A stretch of DNA of 64,000 nt. Source: Psychrobacter alimentarius. Its GTDB lineage: Bacteria > Pseudomonadota > Gammaproteobacteria > Pseudomonadales > Moraxellaceae. The notes beneath the pieces are model-generated. The model was not told the DNA's origin and searched no databases. It saw only the letters and a program-made list of their open reading frames with translations. The stretch covers positions 2,666,001 to 2,730,000 of the forward strand of contig NZ_CP014945.1 of the NCBI RefSeq assembly GCF_001606025.1, in the 5' to 3' direction. The translations under genes and the position numbers were made by a program. Of this stretch, positions 38,302-48,949 are shown in pieces (the first letter of the stretch is position 1; the number at the start of each line of letters is the position of its first letter).

Positions 38302-38994
38302 TTACTGATCAGCCCTAACGAGTGCCAACTCTTCACGCATCGCATCGATAGCAGCTTTATAATCTTCTTGGTTGAAAATTGCAGAACCAGCGACAAACAT
38401 ATCCGCGCCTGCTTCAGCAATTGCACGAATATTACTGGCCTTGATACCACCATCGACTTCTAACCTGATGTCTCGACCGCTAGTAACAATGCGTTGACGG
38501 ACTTGGCGAACTTTATCTAAAGTGCTCTCAATAAACGACTGCCCACCGTATCCAGGATTGACGCTCATGAGTAGGATTTGATCGACCTTGTCCATAACAT
38601 AATCTAAATGATGTAATGGCGTTGCTGGATTTAATACCAAGCCACATTCTGCCCCACCATCTTTAATCAGCTGTAAAGAACGATCAACGTGCGCGCTGGC
38701 TTCTGGATGAAAAGTAATAATGCTCGCACCTGCATCTAAAAACTGTTCAATCATGCTATCAACAGGCGAGACCATCAGATGTACGTCGATAGGCGCATCA
38801 ACTCCATAGTCACGCAGTGCTTTACAAATCATACTACCAAATGTCAAATTCGGCACGTAATGGTTGTCCATGACATCGAAATGAATCACATCAGCGCCCG
38901 ATTCCAGTACTTTTTCAACTTCTTCGCCCAAACGTGCAAAATCGGCTGACAGTATCGAAGGTGCGATAAGATAAGGTTTTGGAGAACTGATCAT
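38302..38994 (-). CDS. rpe: Ribulose-phosphate 3-epimerase
   Basis: Rpe interconverts ribulose-5-phosphate and xylulose-5-phosphate in the pentose phosphate pathway. It is a TIM barrel of 230 residues with family signatures [54 protein letters not shown] and [12 protein letters not shown]; the metal-binding His and Asp residues fall in these motifs. Confidence 0.98.
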   Translation of the reverse strand: MISSPKPYLIAPSILSADFARLGEEVEKVLESGADVIHFDVMDNHYVPNLTFGSMICKALRDYGVDAPIDVHLMVSPVDSMIEQFLDAGASIITFHPEASAHVDRSLQLIKDGGAECGLVLNPATPLHHLDYVMDKVDQILLMSVNPGYGGQSFIESTLDKVRQVRQRIVTSGRDIRLEVDGGIKASNIRAIAEAGADMFVAGSAIFNQEDYKAAIDAMREELALVRADQ

Positions 38995-39117
38995 AAGGAT
39001 CTACCTAATTCATGTTTAAATAAAAGACGAGCAAAATATAAAGGATGTTATAACGGAGGTAAGCGCTTTCAATATTCAGATCATATCAAAGATACGAACC
39101 GTTTTATGCTTAAATGA

Positions 39118-39585
39118 CTAGCGCGGCTTATATTGTGTCTTACAATATGCGCGACCAACTTCAAAAGAGCGCTTCGCCTCGTGTTTGGTCGCACGGTTAC
39201 TGACTCGTTGACGCCATAAGCGAAAAGACGACGGCTTGAGCTCTTGACGCATAAGCTTAATAACGTCAGGCTCACTAAGACCATAGCTATGTTCAATGGC
39301 GCCAAATGGTGTTCTGTCTTCCCACGCCATCTCTATTACTCGTGAGACCTGAGCCTCATCCAGCACTCTATTCCCAGCCTCATTCGTTGACTGCTCAATC
39401 ATATCACTTGATTGCACTGAACTTGTCAGCTTCTCGTTGGAATTAGTACCAATATCAGCATGCTGTTTATCTTTCAAAGCTGCGTCCATGTCCGCTTGCA
39501 TGGTAGCGAGCGTAGATTCAGAATCACTAGAATCCGATGATTGATCTTTTAAATCTACTGCGGCCAAATCTTGATAACTTGCCAT
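39118..39585 (-). CDS. TIGR03643/DUF2805 family protein
   Basis: A 155-residue protein whose C-terminal 70 residues match the TIGR03643 (DUF2805) family: VIEMAWEDRTPFGAIEHSYG, LSEPDVIKLMRQELKPSSF and RLWRQRVSNRATKHEAKR. The pattern is helix-turn-helix-like and DNA or RNA binding is possible but undemonstrated. The first 80 residues are an acidic, low-complexity extension not present in short family members. Confidence 0.85.
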   Translation of the reverse strand: MASYQDLAAVDLKDQSSDSSDSESTLATMQADMDAALKDKQHADIGTNSNEKLTSSVQSSDMIEQSTNEAGNRVLDEAQVSRVIEMAWEDRTPFGAIEHSYGLSEPDVIKLMRQELKPSSFRLWRQRVSNRATKHEAKRSFEVGRAYCKTQYKPR

Positions 39586-39652
39586 AAGACTTACCTTTTT
39601 TGAATCAAACGATACAACAAAAAAAACATCATATTAAAACTTAATTAAAAAT

Positions 39653-40561
39653 CTAGCGAAGCTGCGCCATACGCCAATGATGATCGATATGGTCGTTAAT
39701 CACGGTTTGAATAAAATAATAACTGTGATCATGACCACCTTGATAACGCAGTGTTAAGGGCTGCTTAGCTTTTTCACAAGCGTCTTGTAATGTAGACGTT
39801 TGCAATTGACCTTCTGCTAAAAAGTTATCGGCTGCCCCTTGATCGACCAAGATACTCGCATACTGCCGACCGACTTTTTCAATCATCTTTGAAGCATCTG
39901 CTTGCGCCCACAATGACTTATCATCACCAAAGTACTCAGTATAAGCCGCTTGTCCCCATGCTGACTCACTGGCGGCACAGACAGGCGATAGCGCCGACAC
40001 GCTAACAAATTTGCTAGGAAACTTAAATCCTAGTAATAGTGCCCCATGACCACCCATCGAGTGCCCTGTGATGCCAATCGTATCAATGGGAAACTCTGAA
40101 CGTAACAAATCATACAGCTCTTCAACGATATAACTCTCCATGTTGAAGTTGTCTGCCCAAGGTGCTTCTGTCGCGTCGACATAATACCCTGCCCCTTGAC
40201 CGACAAAGTAGCGCTCATCATTAGGAACCTCTATGGTTTCTGCTTCGTCTGATGCTGGCACGCTACGTGGGGAAGTATCGGGTGCAATGAAGATCATGCC
40301 AAGCTCGCTACATCTCTGTTGAAAATGCGCTTTATGAGTGACATTATCGGCATTACACGTCAAACCTGACAAGTACAAGATAGCAGGACAGCGCTGACCT
40401 GTGAGTGCTTCATCAGGCAAGTAAATACTGAACGTCATCGGTGTTTTGGTGGCGGTTGATTGATGACTATAATAGTGCTGTTCACCATTAAAGCAGCGAT
40501 TCACACTTTTTTGTGTGAGTTGGCTATTGGCAGACAAGCGATGACTGTAAGACTTTTTCAT
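39653..40561 (-). CDS. fghA: S-formylglutathione hydrolase
   Basis: This esterase hydrolyses S-formylglutathione to formate and glutathione in formaldehyde detoxification. It is an alpha/beta hydrolase with the nucleophile elbow GITGHSMGGHGALLLG (Ser about residue 158 from the start used), LYLSGLTCNADNVTHKA early, and the C-terminal GGHDHSYYFI containing the catalytic His. AAGGA stands eight bases before the ATG at 40559-40561; the frame is open 12 codons further upstream. No glutathione-dependent formaldehyde dehydrogenase is adjacent in the window. Confidence 0.94.
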   Translation of the reverse strand: MKKSYSHRLSANSQLTQKSVNRCFNGEQHYYSHQSTATKTPMTFSIYLPDEALTGQRCPAILYLSGLTCNADNVTHKAHFQQRCSELGMIFIAPDTSPRSVPASDEAETIEVPNDERYFVGQGAGYYVDATEAPWADNFNMESYIVEELYDLLRSEFPIDTIGITGHSMGGHGALLLGFKFPSKFVSVSALSPVCAASESAWGQAAYTEYFGDDKSLWAQADASKMIEKVGRQYASILVDQGAADNFLAEGQLQTSTLQDACEKAKQPLTLRYQGGHDHSYYFIQTVINDHIDHHWRMAQLR

Positions 40562-40662
40562 GAGTGACATCCTTTTTATCCAAAGTAAAATACACAATGA
40601 CTTATAAGAAGCACTTATAAGATAATACCGACAATGTTAAGATTTTAGATACTGTTGAATCA

Positions 40663-42141
40663 TCAGTCCGTTGTAGCTACAGTAGTATCCGCTGACTGAG
40701 AAGAAGCGCCTTCAGGCAATACATTAATCGTGGCTACCTCATTATCAATCACGCTTGCCACAGGGGGTCTTGTTTTATCAAACAGCACTTGCTCGAATGC
40801 AGGAAGCGCTGTTTCCATAAGACTACCAACGGCCATCTGCGGCTCTGATGGTTCAAACCCCATCAACTCCTCGCGCTCATGCACACGTACTCCTGCGTCC
40901 TTAAAAGCAGCTTCAAAACTGGTATTGCTGCGCAGACTCTCAGCAAAGAACGCTTGCCCAAAATACGTCATTTCAGCGGTGTTGGTACAACCAAACGACG
41001 GTCTATCAGCGGCTGATGCCGTAATTACCACAGTGGTTGGAGACGCCAGCTCATCAATGAATGAACCTGAATAACAGGCAGACACGACGATCACACGCCA
41101 ACGAATGCCAGAGTCATCGAGTGCCTCACGCAACCATGCAGCATCTAGATTTTCCATCACAAGTGGCGGATTGGCCAATTGAATGATGTCTTGATTACCA
41201 TGTGAAGATAAAGTGAGAAACAATACATCTTCATCCGCATTCATTTGTTGACCAATTTTTTTTAAGCCTCGCAAAATACTGGTCTTGGTCGCGATTGGCT
41301 CATCTAACCAACTATAGGTATTATTGACCAACGCCAAAGAATGGCCGCTGGTACCAAAACGCACATCAAACAATTCACGCACCTTGTTGATCTCAGAACG
41401 AAAGACATCTTGTTCAGAGAAACCTGCAACGCCCATAAAATACCAATCTGTTCTGCCCAAAACACCCGCATCAATACTGTTCAAGGCTTGTTGTAACAGT
41501 CGAGGCTGCTCATAAAACGCCGCTTCTTCTAAGACAGGCGTTACTGGCGTCTGTTTGAATATGGGCTGATCAGCGACATTACGCTGCCAGATAGTTAGGA
41601 GTGCAACCGCACCCACCAACACAATAATCCGCTCCCACCACGGTATACGTAAGCGACGAGAAAAAATCCATAATAAGGCTAGCGTTTGCCATAAAAACAG
41701 CACCAAAAATAAAATTGGTAAAAACGAGTAACTCCAATCAGGTAACCAGCCATAACTGCCCAAAAGCTGCATTAGGCTCTGTAGAAGTGCTGATAAAGTA
41801 TCAGCAACCAACCACAGAATCACAGGCACAAAAACCAGCGATTGATTGCCTGCGCGGCGTGCCAAAATGATGCCGCCTAACAGAATAATCATCGGCCAAA
41901 TCAGATAACTGACCAATCCTTGCTCATTAAAGAGGCTACCGCTTTCAGCCGCAAGCCACGAAAAAAGCACATTGCTGCCAAGTGCCAATAGGGCAAATAC
42001 AGCAAATTGAATAAAGGTCGGTTTTACCCAAGAAAATGCCCGTGTTGACCCGACCAGCATCCACAACGTTGCAATAATATTGGCAGCGAAATTGAGCGAA
42101 AAACGCTGAAGTGATACGGTTTTTAGCGACGCAAGTGACAA
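40663..42141 (-). CDS. C13-family (caspase/legumain-like) membrane peptidase
   Basis: A 492-residue protein. The first 190 residues hold about five hydrophobic helices; the rest is a C13 peptidase domain with catalytic His314 in LTLSSHGNQD and Cys356 in VVSACYSGSFID, the caspase-fold dyad. Bacterial C13 proteins with an N-terminal membrane region are known but of unknown role. Translation appears to begin at TTG (42139-42141) with AGAGG upstream; no ATG exists before residue 28. It sits upstream of fghA on the same strand. Confidence 0.88.
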   Translation of the reverse strand: MSLASLKTVSLQRFSLNFAANIIATLWMLVGSTRAFSWVKPTFIQFAVFALLALGSNVLFSWLAAESGSLFNEQGLVSYLIWPMIILLGGIILARRAGNQSLVFVPVILWLVADTLSALLQSLMQLLGSYGWLPDWSYSFLPILFLVLFLWQTLALLWIFSRRLRIPWWERIIVLVGAVALLTIWQRNVADQPIFKQTPVTPVLEEAAFYEQPRLLQQALNSIDAGVLGRTDWYFMGVAGFSEQDVFRSEINKVRELFDVRFGTSGHSLALVNNTYSWLDEPIATKTSILRGLKKIGQQMNADEDVLFLTLSSHGNQDIIQLANPPLVMENLDAAWLREALDDSGIRWRVIVVSACYSGSFIDELASPTTVVITASAADRPSFGCTNTAEMTYFGQAFFAESLRSNTSFEAAFKDAGVRVHEREELMGFEPSEPQMAVGSLMETALPAFEQVLFDKTRPPVASVIDNEVATINVLPEGASSQSADTTVATTD

Positions 42142-42410
42142 AGACTTAGACCTCTAGCCAGTCAAGAAGATAAAGTGAGTCAAGTATAAGTGTCTCCATA
42201 CAGCCACTGTATAACGTTATTGATCAATAACTTCTACGTGGTTGGTAGACATTAATTTCATATTGAATTCACTAGGAAATGGTGACAAATAGCGAACAAT
42301 ACAAGCTTTTATTTTAGCTCGCTAATCTATCGCGATTGTAACGGATTGTCGGTTAAGAGGATAAGGCTGATTTGTAAAATTTGCTTAAATTAATATAGAA
42401 ACCGACAAAA
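42142..42410. other. Intergenic region upstream of the C13 peptidase
   Basis: An AT-rich spacer between htpG and the C13 peptidase gene. No gene or strong structure is seen apart from the htpG terminator just to its right. Confidence 0.4.
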
Positions 42411-42443
42411 AAAGGAGGTCTTATATCTAAGACCTCCTTTTTA
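42408..42443 (-). terminator. Terminator of htpG
   Basis: AAAAAGGAGGTCTTA-TATC-TAAGACCTCCTTTTT is a perfect 15-bp-class hairpin with A/T flanks, 15 bp past the htpG stop. Confidence 0.95.
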
Positions 42444-42458
42444 ATTCAAGACGATATA

Positions 42459-44420
42459 TTATCTCATCAACAACTCATTGACGCGCTTCAGATAAGCCGC
42501 TGGATCTTCTAACTGACCACCGTCTGCTAATAAAGCCTGATCAAAAATGACTTGAGCAAGATCATCAAACTGCTCACTGCTTTCAAGTTTTTTGATCAAT
42601 GGATGATCAGGGTTCACTTCAAGCGTTGGTTTGCTTTCTGGTACATCCTGCCCCATTTGCTTAAGCATCTGGATCATTTGCGGTGACAACTCACCTTCTC
42701 CAACCACCAAACAAGCTGGGCTATCGACCAGACGTGTTGATACTTTCACATCTTTAGCACGGCCACCTAAAGCCGTTTTTAGCTTATCAACCACAGGTTT
42801 CAATGTCTCTTGGGCTTTTTCGGCTTCCGCTTTTTCAGCCTCGTCTTGCAAGTCACCCAAATCTACAGCGCCTTTGGCGATGTTCTGTAGCGGTGTCTCA
42901 TCGAACTGAGTTAAGAAATTCATTGCCCATTCATCAACACGGCTGGTCATCAAGATAACTTCGATGCCTTTTTTCTTAAACAGCTCAAGTTGCGGACTGT
43001 TTTTTGCCGCTGCTAAGTTATCTGCGGTTAGATAATAGATGGCTTTTTGGCCTTCCTTCATACGAGCTTTATAGTCTTCAAAGCTGGTCTCAAGACCGTC
43101 TTGCGTGCTGGTCGCATAACGAAGCAGTTTGGCAATACGCTCTTGATTGCCCATGTCTTCGCCAAGACCTTCTTTGATCACATCACCAAACTCTGCGTAG
43201 AACTGAGCGAATTTTTCTTGCTTGTCGCTGTCTTCGCTATTAGCCAAACTTGATAGCAAGGTCAAAATACGGCGCGCATTACCATCACGGATTGATTTGA
43301 CATCACGTGACTCTTGTAGCAGCTCACGACTGACGTTCAATGGCAAATCTGCTGAATCAATCACCCCTTTAACAAAGCGCAGATACATTGGAAGCAGCTG
43401 CTCAGCTTCGTCCATGATAAACACACGTTTGACGTACAGCTTTAAGCCATGCTGCTGCTCGCGGGTATAAAGATCAACAGGCGCTTTTTTCGGGATATAC
43501 AATAACTGCGTATACTGTACGCGGCCTTCAACACGGTTGTGCGTCCAAGCGAGCGGCGCATCCATATCATAAGTGATGTTTTTGTAGAAATCGGCATACT
43601 CGTCATCTTCAATTTCAGATGCTGAACGTGTCCATAGCGCGCTGGCTTTATTGATGGTTTCCCACTCATCTGTCAGCACCATCTCGCCACCAGCTGGCGT
43701 GTCGTCGTTTTCGTCTTCTTTCACATCTTCTTGCCAAACTTCTTTACGCATCTGAATCGGCAAGCTGATATGGTCTGAGTATTTATTCACTAAACGCTTG
43801 ATTTTACCGCGATCAAGATAGCTGTCTTCGCCCTCAGAATATTCTTCTTTTAAATGTAAAGTGATGGCGGTACCGCGCTCTGCTTTGTTGATAGGCTCAA
43901 CCGTAAAGCTACCAGTACCATCTGATACCCAGCGCACGCCTTTATCAGCAGGCTCGCCCGCTTTACGTGATTCAACACTGATGGTATCGGCCACGATAAA
44001 TCCTGAGTAAAAACCAACACCGAACTGTCCGATCAACTGACCATCTTGTTTTTGTGATTCAGACAATTTGTCCAAAAATGCTTTGGTGCCGGATTTGGCG
44101 ATTGTACCCAAGTTATCAATCGCATCCGCTTCATTCATACCAATACCATTGTCGGTAAAGGTGATGGTTTTGGCTTCTTCATCAACGGCAATACGTATGC
44201 GCAGCTCACCGTCATTTTCATATAGGCTGTCGTCATTGGTGGCTTCAAAGCGCAATTTATCGCAGGCATCAGAAGCGTTAGAAACCAGCTCACGCACAAA
44301 AATATCAGCATTAGAATATAGTGAATGTGTCACCAAATGCAGCAACTGCGCCACTTCCGCTTCAAACGTGTGTTTTTTTAATTCTGGATTCAGACCTTCA
44401 GCTTGAGTTGCTTCACTCAT
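42459..44420 (-). CDS. htpG: Molecular chaperone HtpG (Hsp90)
   Basis: Bacterial Hsp90, an ATP-dependent dimeric chaperone. The N-terminal GHKL ATPase has [17 protein letters not shown] (catalytic Glu), [15 protein letters not shown] and [15 protein letters not shown]. The middle domain has [20 protein letters not shown]; the C-terminal dimerisation part ends [18 protein letters not shown] stands five bases before the ATG at 44418-44420, giving MSEATQAEG; the frame is open 18 codons upstream but without such a site. About 653 residues. Confidence 0.98.
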   Translation of the reverse strand: MSEATQAEGLNPELKKHTFEAEVAQLLHLVTHSLYSNADIFVRELVSNASDACDKLRFEATNDDSLYENDGELRIRIAVDEEAKTITFTDNGIGMNEADAIDNLGTIAKSGTKAFLDKLSESQKQDGQLIGQFGVGFYSGFIVADTISVESRKAGEPADKGVRWVSDGTGSFTVEPINKAERGTAITLHLKEEYSEGEDSYLDRGKIKRLVNKYSDHISLPIQMRKEVWQEDVKEDENDDTPAGGEMVLTDEWETINKASALWTRSASEIEDDEYADFYKNITYDMDAPLAWTHNRVEGRVQYTQLLYIPKKAPVDLYTREQQHGLKLYVKRVFIMDEAEQLLPMYLRFVKGVIDSADLPLNVSRELLQESRDVKSIRDGNARRILTLLSSLANSEDSDKQEKFAQFYAEFGDVIKEGLGEDMGNQERIAKLLRYATSTQDGLETSFEDYKARMKEGQKAIYYLTADNLAAAKNSPQLELFKKKGIEVILMTSRVDEWAMNFLTQFDETPLQNIAKGAVDLGDLQDEAEKAEAEKAQETLKPVVDKLKTALGGRAKDVKVSTRLVDSPACLVVGEGELSPQMIQMLKQMGQDVPESKPTLEVNPDHPLIKKLESSEQFDDLAQVIFDQALLADGGQLEDPAAYLKRVNELLMR

Positions 44421-44582
44421 AAAAACTCCTTTAAATTCTATGAAAGACCTATTATCAGATAACGATATACTCACTAAAGCCGCTCTCGTAATATTAGAGA
44501 GCCTGTCGTATGCGATACCGTTAAACTGTCTATACTAATAGGGGCATTGAGAAAAAATTCAAGCACAAAAACCTTATCCCAT

Positions 44583-44620
44583 AAAAAAACACCACCCATA
44601 TTTGTCAAGGTAGTGTTTTT
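44583..44620 (-). terminator. Terminator of a short leftward transcript
   Basis: AAAAAACACCACC...GGTAGTGTTTTT pairs with one mismatch. Read on the minus strand it ends in a T-run. It closes whatever is transcribed leftward from about 44.8 kb, before htpG. Confidence 0.65.
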
Positions 44621-44698
44621 CTTAGGTGAGTACTTTTCTTATAGAAGTTTAAGAAATAAACATCCAAGCGCAGATACTAAAAACGATAACGCTAAAAA

Positions 44699-44773
44699 CT
44701 ATTCTGAATAAGCTTCTAGCAATAACTCCCAGATAGCAGTCAATTTTTTTGAAAAATGAATGTGTGTTTTCAT
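44699..44773 (-). CDS. Possible 24-residue small protein
   Basis: An ATG with AGAGG five bases upstream opens MKTHIHFSKKLTAIWELLLE and four more residues before a TAG. The same frame then continues for 19 strongly hydrophobic residues (FLALSFLVSALGCLFLKLL) to a TAA at 44639-44641, and a terminator follows at 44583-44620. Either the TAG ends a short amphipathic peptide, or this is a broken 44-codon single-helix membrane protein. Too short for confident calling; no family recognised. Confidence 0.35.
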   Translation of the reverse strand: MKTHIHFSKKLTAIWELLLEAYSE

Positions 44774-44905
44774 AGCAACCTCTATATCGATTAACATCGT
44801 CTTATTAGGTACTATTAAAACCATTTTCCCAATATTTGTATAATTAATTGATTACAACTTCTTGTTTCATTTTTTAAAACCAATAGCTAAATAATGCTTT
44901 ATCTT

Positions 44906-45721
44906 TTAACGTGGCATCGGTCGAATAGTCAGAATTTGCTCACTACGACCAAATGGGCCTTGTGTGTCATGTAGTATGCCACTGGTCAAGCCGATACCAT
45001 CATCGCCATATTGCTGAACAGCCTCAATGCCTAGCCAGCGACCTTGAGGTTTGCGGTGCATGTGGATTTGCAAATCGGTGTTTGGGAACATCCATTCCAA
45101 TTTTGATAAGCCAAGACCAACCCGTGGTACAACACCATTGGCGGTATCGACCATACCCAATAAATGTACTAAATCATCCGTTGGTACACCCTCGACCATC
45201 TCGAAATCATTGGTGATCCATATCATACCGCGCCCAGGACGACGCTGCGTATCGGTTACTAAGCGCACACTTTCAATAAATCCCCCTGGCCAGCCTTTCA
45301 TACCGTCCCAAGCGGATAGATCCTCAGGCTTGTGCGCAGACTGCTGATCCTCAATCCCTGCAATCTCACTGGTATCTTGCGTCATTAATCGCCATGCTCG
45401 TGCGATGATCGCATCACGGCCGCGACTACTCATGACTGCTTCAATCAATTCTATGGTTTTGCCGGGTCGAATACAGCGCGTAGTAATGGTAAAGTCATCA
45501 AGCGGTATCAGGCCTAAAATATCAAGACTAATGCGAGCAATACGCATGTTGTGTTGCGGCGCATAACCATTTAGCTCAGCGGTGAGCACCCCCGTTGCTG
45601 GCGCCATATGTTGCTCGTGCTCATTCCAAGCGCCCTGCGCATGCTTAGTTGGCTGATAATGTGCGACACTGATACCGTTTTCTTGCTGTTCGCGTTTAAT
45701 AAAAGTGTAATAAGCTGGCAT
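44906..45721 (-). CDS. Acyl-CoA thioesterase-like double hot-dog protein
   Basis: A 271-residue protein of the thioesterase superfamily (TesB-like double hot dog). Recognisable segments are the first-domain HNMRIARISLDILGLIPLDD followed by TTRCIRPGKTIELIEAVM and SRGRDAIIARAWRLM, and the second-domain RPGRGMIWITNDFEMVEG with LVHLLGMVDTANGVVPR, ending QGPFGRSEQILTIRP. The substrate is unknown, presumably acyl-CoA. AAGGA is five bases before the ATG at 45719-45721. Confidence 0.85.
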   Translation of the reverse strand: MPAYYTFIKREQQENGISVAHYQPTKHAQGAWNEHEQHMAPATGVLTAELNGYAPQHNMRIARISLDILGLIPLDDFTITTRCIRPGKTIELIEAVMSSRGRDAIIARAWRLMTQDTSEIAGIEDQQSAHKPEDLSAWDGMKGWPGGFIESVRLVTDTQRRPGRGMIWITNDFEMVEGVPTDDLVHLLGMVDTANGVVPRVGLGLSKLEWMFPNTDLQIHMHRKPQGRWLGIEAVQQYGDDGIGLTSGILHDTQGPFGRSEQILTIRPMPR

Positions 45722-45878
45722 GACCATCCTTGTTCTTGTACCAAAGCGTTCTCATGTATCTTCGCTATTAAATGACATGAAAATCTATTATTGGGAAATG
45801 TATCGTAATTCTTTACCCGTAAAAATCAGAGGATTTATTTGCTCTACCTGACGGAATATTTTTCTTTTAGAGACCAGT

Positions 45879-46130
45879 CTACTCAACTCTCGTTAGCGCT
45901 TTTTTTCTCATCTCAAGAATTTGGCGGCTTTTGATAATAATGAACAAGAAAAAAATCATAACCACAACGAGTAAGCCATAAAAAAGACTATAACTTTGCA
46001 TAAAATTTGCGATATTTAGGAGAAGTATCAAGGCAACTAGGACAATAACAAACATATTTATTTTTAACTGTTTGTTCACCTCTTCAAGGGTGGCCTCTGC
46101 CAATACAAACTTGGTTTTCTGTTTTTTCAT
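45879..46130 (-). CDS. Small two-helix membrane protein
   Basis: An 83-residue protein with a basic N-terminus, two adjacent helices (MFVIVLVALILLLNIANFM and LFYGLLVVVMIFFLFIII) and a basic C-terminus (SRQILEMRKKALTR). AAGGTAGA immediately precedes the ATG. No family recognised. It follows ispH on the same strand. Confidence 0.68.
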   Translation of the reverse strand: MKKQKTKFVLAEATLEEVNKQLKINMFVIVLVALILLLNIANFMQSYSLFYGLLVVVMIFFLFIIIKSRQILEMRKKALTRVE

Positions 46131-46228
46131 TCTACCTTATCCATAGTAGGTGACTTTTAACGAAGGCTGATTAGAGATTTTTTATCAAATTATAGGTGCT
46201 TAGAGCTCTACATACATAAGCTCTTGCC

Positions 46229-47185
46229 CTACTTACCTACCTGTGTGACAGGGATGCGTAGGGCCTTTGGTAAGCTAAATATTACGTTTTCTTCAATACC
46301 TGACAGCTCACTAGGCAAATCGCCACCCCAATCTTGCAACTGCTGTAGGACTTCTTGAATGAGCACCTCAGGCGCTGAAGCACCAGCCGTCACGCCAACA
46401 CTTTGTACACCCTCCAACCAGCTGCTATTCATCTCGCTAGCATTGTCGATCAAATAAGCCCGGCAATTCATACGTTCAGCCAACTCACGTAGACGATTGG
46501 AGTTTGAAGAATTGGGTGAGCCCACAACCAAGACCACTTCACAGCGACTGGCCAAATCTTTTACCGCATCTTGGCGGTTTTGGGTGGCATAACAGATATC
46601 GTCTTTGCGCGGTCCTTGGATACTAGGAAATTTGCCCCGTAAGGCATCAATGACGCGTGCTGTGTCATCCATCGACAACGTGGTTTGGGTAACAAACGCT
46701 AAGCGCTCAGGATTTTGTACGCTGAGTGCTTCGACATCACTCTCGTCCTCAACCAGATGAATCTGACCACCGTGACGACGATTAAAGCGGCCCATCGTAC
46801 CTTCAACTTCAGGATGCCCAGCATGGCCAATTAGTACTGCATCCATACCTTCTTGCGCAAACTTTGCCACTTCAATATGCACTTTAGTAACTAGCGGACA
46901 AGTGGCATCAAATACTGTCAAGTCGCGACGCTCAGCCTCATCTTCAACGGCTTTTGACACACCATGTGCCGAAAAAATAACAATCGACCCATCTGGTACT
47001 TCGTCAAGCTCTTCCACAAATACGGCACCGCGATTTGCCAAATCAGAGACAACAAATTTATTATGTACTACCTCATGGCGAACATAAATGGGTGGCTCAA
47101 AACGCGTCAATGCTTCATTCACAATCGCAATCGCACGATCCACACCAGCACAAAATCCACGAGGGTTGGCAAGATAAATTTGCAT
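46229..47185 (-). CDS. ispH: 4-hydroxy-3-methylbut-2-enyl diphosphate reductase
   Basis: IspH is the [4Fe-4S] enzyme of the last MEP-pathway step, producing IPP and DMAPP. Its three cluster Cys fall in [26 protein letters not shown] and [11 protein letters not shown]; the substrate-binding [10 protein letters not shown] and [11 protein letters not shown] are present. The ATG at 47183-47185 gives [10 protein letters not shown] as in E. coli; the frame is open five codons upstream. Confidence 0.98.
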   Translation of the reverse strand: MQIYLANPRGFCAGVDRAIAIVNEALTRFEPPIYVRHEVVHNKFVVSDLANRGAVFVEELDEVPDGSIVIFSAHGVSKAVEDEAERRDLTVFDATCPLVTKVHIEVAKFAQEGMDAVLIGHAGHPEVEGTMGRFNRRHGGQIHLVEDESDVEALSVQNPERLAFVTQTTLSMDDTARVIDALRGKFPSIQGPRKDDICYATQNRQDAVKDLASRCEVVLVVGSPNSSNSNRLRELAERMNCRAYLIDNASEMNSSWLEGVQSVGVTAGASAPEVLIQEVLQQLQDWGGDLPSELSGIEENVIFSLPKALRIPVTQVGK

Positions 47186-47504
47186 AAACAGGCCTATCAT
47201 TAGATAATTTATAGTTAAAGCGTATTTTACACCGCTTCAATGTAAAAGTTGAAACAAAAGCAACGCTCTACTTTATCATAATTTGCTTTTATTGCCCTTG
47301 AAAATACCAATGTTCTATCGTTAAACGCCAGTATATGGATAGTGAATTAATCAGGGCGGCTTTATTAAAATAAAAGTCACAAAAGCAGTTTATAATAACG
47401 CATCGATTTTAACTCTTATCGCCATACATGATGGCGATTTTTATTTTTACCAGCCTTTTGCCCTTCGCTAGGACATTTTTTGGTCTTTTACTAGGACATA
47501 TTGT

Positions 47505-48131
47505 ATGACAGGTTCATTATTTATTATCACCGCCGCCTCGGGTACAGGCAAGACCTCATTGGTAAAACAGCTGCTTGCCACCACCAATGATTTGACCGTC
47601 AGTATTTCACATACCACTCGCGCACCACGTCCTGGCGAGATTGATGGTCAGCACTATCATTTCACTGATGTCGACAGCTTTACTAACGGTATCATTGCAG
47701 GCCAGTTCTTGGAGCATGCTGAGGTATTTGGCAATTATTACGGCACGTCTGAGCAAAGTGTCCGCACCCAGCTTGCGGCAGGTATTGACGTGATTTTGGA
47801 GATTGACTGGCAAGGAGCGACGCAGATCAGAAATATGTTTGCCGATGCCATTATGGTTTTTATTTTACCGCCCAGTCTGACGACACTGCGTCAACGTCTC
47901 TCAACCCGTGCACAAGATAGCGTAGAAGTGATTGAGCAGCGCCTTGCTGGCGCAGTTACTGAAATGGCACAATACGTAAATGCGGACTATGTGGTTATCA
48001 ATGACAACTTTGAGGTGGCCTTAGCTGAACTAAAAGCCATTATCGTGGCTGATAGACAAACCCTCAAACGCCAACAACAACGCTATCATCGTACCATTAC
48101 CAATCTACTGAGCGATAAAGCAGACGAATAA
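47505..48131 (+). CDS. gmk: Guanylate kinase
   Basis: Gmk phosphorylates GMP to GDP. The P-loop is [16 protein letters not shown] (residues about 8-23), followed by [21 protein letters not shown] (GMP-binding) and [15 protein letters not shown]. Length 208 is normal. The stretch gmk, rpoZ, spoT is the conserved gammaproteobacterial order, linking GTP supply to ppGpp control. Confidence 0.98.
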   Translation: MTGSLFIITAASGTGKTSLVKQLLATTNDLTVSISHTTRAPRPGEIDGQHYHFTDVDSFTNGIIAGQFLEHAEVFGNYYGTSEQSVRTQLAAGIDVILEIDWQGATQIRNMFADAIMVFILPPSLTTLRQRLSTRAQDSVEVIEQRLAGAVTEMAQYVNADYVVINDNFEVALAELKAIIVADRQTLKRQQQRYHRTITNLLSDKADE

Positions 48132-48205
48132 GCAAAGTATGGCTTACTATTCATAAGTCATTTGAGAAGTGAATATAAAAAGCAACTACGCGACTGCGCA
48201 AAAAA

Positions 48206-48214
48206 TGCTATAAT
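48206..48214 (+). promoter_or_regulatory. Extended -10 promoter element before rpoZ
   Basis: TGCTATAAT is a perfect TGn-TATAAT extended -10, about 95 bp before the rpoZ ATG. No good -35 is seen at 17 bp, which extended -10 promoters tolerate. Confidence 0.55.
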
Positions 48215-48306
48215 GTCTGGCTATTACTTTTTTATATTTTTGATATTATTTTTATTGAGTGGCGGCCCGTGTCCGTGACTGGTAAAAACAACCGAGGTAG
48301 CTATTT

Positions 48307-48567
48307 ATGGCACGAGTGACGATTGAAGATTGCTTAGATAATGTTGATAATCGCTTTGAACTGATTTTAGTGGCAAGCAAACGTGCCCGTCAATTGGCTA
48401 AAGGTATCGCAGAGCCATTGGTTAGCGTCGATAACGACAAGCCTACCGTATTGGCATTGCGTGAAATTGCTGCTGGTAAAATCACACGTGATATTTTAAA
48501 TCAGCCAGAGCATCACTTTGCAACCAGTTCACTGGATTTGGCATTGTCAGGCGATCACAGCTTCTAA
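48307..48567 (+). CDS. rpoZ: RNA polymerase omega subunit
   Basis: The 86-residue omega subunit, an assembly chaperone for beta-prime and part of the ppGpp site on RNA polymerase. [29 protein letters not shown] is nearly invariant, as is [18 protein letters not shown] stands before the ATG. Confidence 0.98.
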   Translation: MARVTIEDCLDNVDNRFELILVASKRARQLAKGIAEPLVSVDNDKPTVLALREIAAGKITRDILNQPEHHFATSSLDLALSGDHSF

Positions 48568-48949
48568 TAAATCGCTTTGATAACGTCCACTGTATAGCAT
48601 CATAAAGCAATTGATTGTTTTATAGATATATACATGGTGACGATAGAGACCACAGCACAGGCTGTGGTTTTTTGGTTGTAACGACATCGTTTTGATGGTT
48701 GTAATTGCCATTTATACCTCAAAATAAACCTTTGAGGCAGAATTTTTAAGTTTTTATCATCCCTACTCGCTTATCAGTTGACTTTGAATACGATTTGCGA
48801 TTAATTAGAGAATGGTCTAACTGTCTTTAGCTTTTTCATTAGGCTTCTATGTAGTAGTCAGCATTCAATTAAGTCACTGTTTATCTTGATAGTTTATTAC
48901 TTTGATAAGCAGTTAGACAAATAGATAATGGAAATAGGATTGTTGCTTT
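48568..48949. other. Intergenic region between rpoZ and spoT
   Basis: A 380-bp spacer. It contains the hairpin ACCACAGC-ACAG-GCTGTGGTTTTTTG at about 48649-48674, a terminator for gmk-rpoZ. The rest is AT-rich and presumably carries a separate spoT promoter. No gene seen. Confidence 0.55.
48649..48674 (+). terminator. Terminator after rpoZ
   Basis: ACCACAGC...GCTGTGGT with a following TTTTTT run, about 80 bp past the rpoZ stop. It suggests spoT has its own promoter. Confidence 0.75.

Larger units (their letters stand above)
44421..44905. other. Intergenic region between htpG and thioesterase gene
   Basis: A 485-bp region holding the htpG promoter area, the terminator at 44583-44620 and the possible small ORF at 44699-44773. 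I did not find a clear heat-shock (sigma-32) promoter by eye. Confidence 0.4.
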
